Position numbers and translations under genes: made by a program
The notes under the pieces: generated by a model
Databases searched by the model: none
What the model was told of the DNA's origin: nothing
Seen by the model: only the letters and a program-made list of their open reading frames with translations
From: Comamonadaceae bacterium OS-1
Lineage (GTDB): Bacteria > Pseudomonadota > Gammaproteobacteria > Burkholderiales > Burkholderiaceae_C
Length of the DNA stretch: 64,000 nucleotides
Direction: 5' to 3'
NCBI GenBank assembly: GCA_027923965.1
Contig: AP026969.1
Location: 3,658,001 to 3,722,000, forward strand
Shown here: piece after piece, positions 63,652 to 64,000 of the stretch
Layout of the letters: the number at the start of each line of letters is the position of its first letter
How positions within the stretch are numbered: the stretch's first letter is position 1

Positions 63652-64000
63652 TGGTTGTCGGCGGGGGCAGCCCCGGTGCCCCGTGCATCGGGCGATAGCT
63701 GCCAAAAAATCCAGGCCGAGGCCAGCGTCATCAGCCCCATGGTCGCAAACGTGGCGTGGAAGGCATCCAAAGTCTGCGCAGCGCCTGCCCCCTCAAAGTA
63801 GCCGGTAAAGCCCGCCAGCACGGCCCCAGCGGCCGCCACGCCCATACTCATGGCCAGCATCTGCACCATCGACAGCAAGCTGTTGCCGCTGCTGGCCAGC
63901 GGGCCGTCCAGGTCTTTCAAGGTGACGGTGTTCATGGCGGTGAACTGCATCGAGTTCACCGCGCCAAAAATCGCCAGTTGCACCAGCTTTAACCACAGCG
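63648..64000 (-). CDS. MFS transporter, DHA2 (HsrA/MdtD-like), C-terminal part
   Basis: The frame is open to the window end, so the N-terminus is missing. The visible 117 residues end the transporter: [40 protein letters not shown], a TM ([17 protein letters not shown]) and another ([14 protein letters not shown]). NTVTLKDLD and [10 protein letters not shown] are typical of the HsrA/MdtD group of drug:proton antiporters. Its stop overlaps the anmK stop by 3 bases. Confidence 0.85.
   Translation of the reverse strand, partial: LWLKLVQLAIFGAVNSMQFTAMNTVTLKDLDGPLASSGNSLLSMVQMLAMSMGVAAAGAVLAGFTGYFEGAGAAQTLDAFHATFATMGLMTLASAWIFWQLSPDARGTGAAPADNH

Overview
The window is a high-GC bacterial chromosome segment. 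It carries the housekeeping set of a betaproteobacterium of the order Burkholderiales: glmU, slt-panB-panC, cca, ttcA, ruvB, ruvA, phoH-ybeY, dtd, tyrS and anmK. Gene content, many DUF families common in Comamonadaceae (DUF2917, DUF6279, an H-NS-like protein with the TWTGRGKPPKW core), and a dispersed palindrome built around GCTGCTCACGCTTATnnnATAAGCGTGAGCAGC all suggest a Rhodoferax-like Comamonadaceae. That placement is inference. I see no tRNA, rRNA, CRISPR array, insertion sequence or prophage. Coding density is high, and many long antisense ORFs are GC artefacts.

Layout. 1-9.9 kb: a truncated DUF2059 protein, glmU overlapping a small histidine kinase, a DUF6279 lipoprotein, two tandem paralogous large lipoproteins, then a LuxR-type and a Crp-type regulator. 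9.9-19.2 kb: a GNAT enzyme diverges from an operon of [2Fe-2S] ferredoxin, a 1377-residue CHAT-like/cyclase/AAA/TPR protein, a P450-like fusion and a DyP-type peroxidase, followed by a DODA-type dioxygenase. 19.2-26.6 kb: DUF2917 and LysR, 5-FCL, slt-panB-panC, and a membrane diguanylate cyclase. 26.7-34 kb: a CUT1 sugar ABC transporter, a porin and a LacI regulator, with a 20-bp perfect palindrome inside the transporter promoter. 34-40.3 kb: cca, GST, H-NS-like, ROK kinase, DUF2905, MidA-like methyltransferase, and a folM-like/folB pair. 40.3-43.3 kb: two periplasmic binding proteins flanking a diguanylate cyclase. 43.3-49.7 kb: ttcA, a DUF4136 lipoprotein, a phosphatase, ruvB, an alpha carbonic anhydrase, a small Ala/Lys-rich protein, ruvA and a bactofilin. 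49.7-53.2 kb: an MCE/Mla-like lipid transport operon. 53.3-56.3 kb: phoH-ybeY-FecR-OmpA and dtd. 56.4-59.8 kb: a FixJ/NarL-type two-component pair, an HbpS/GlcG-like secreted protein and an ankyrin protein. 59.8-64 kb: tyrS, an M23 peptidase, anmK and a truncated MFS transporter.

Three things stand out. First, the dispersed palindrome occurs about 13 times, and five copies lie inside or at the start of genes. In cca, the folM-like gene and the lipid-transport lipoprotein it is read in the same frame, giving related peptides of the form AAHAYxIS. Second, the ferredoxin/cyclase-AAA/P450-like/DyP operon joins two heme enzymes to a large signalling protein whose CHAT-like domain lacks the catalytic dyad. 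Third, the kinase, regulator and HbpS-like gene cluster has two near-identical 14-bp dyads exactly 22 bp apart ahead of the HbpS-like gene, which looks like a three-component heme or redox sensing system.
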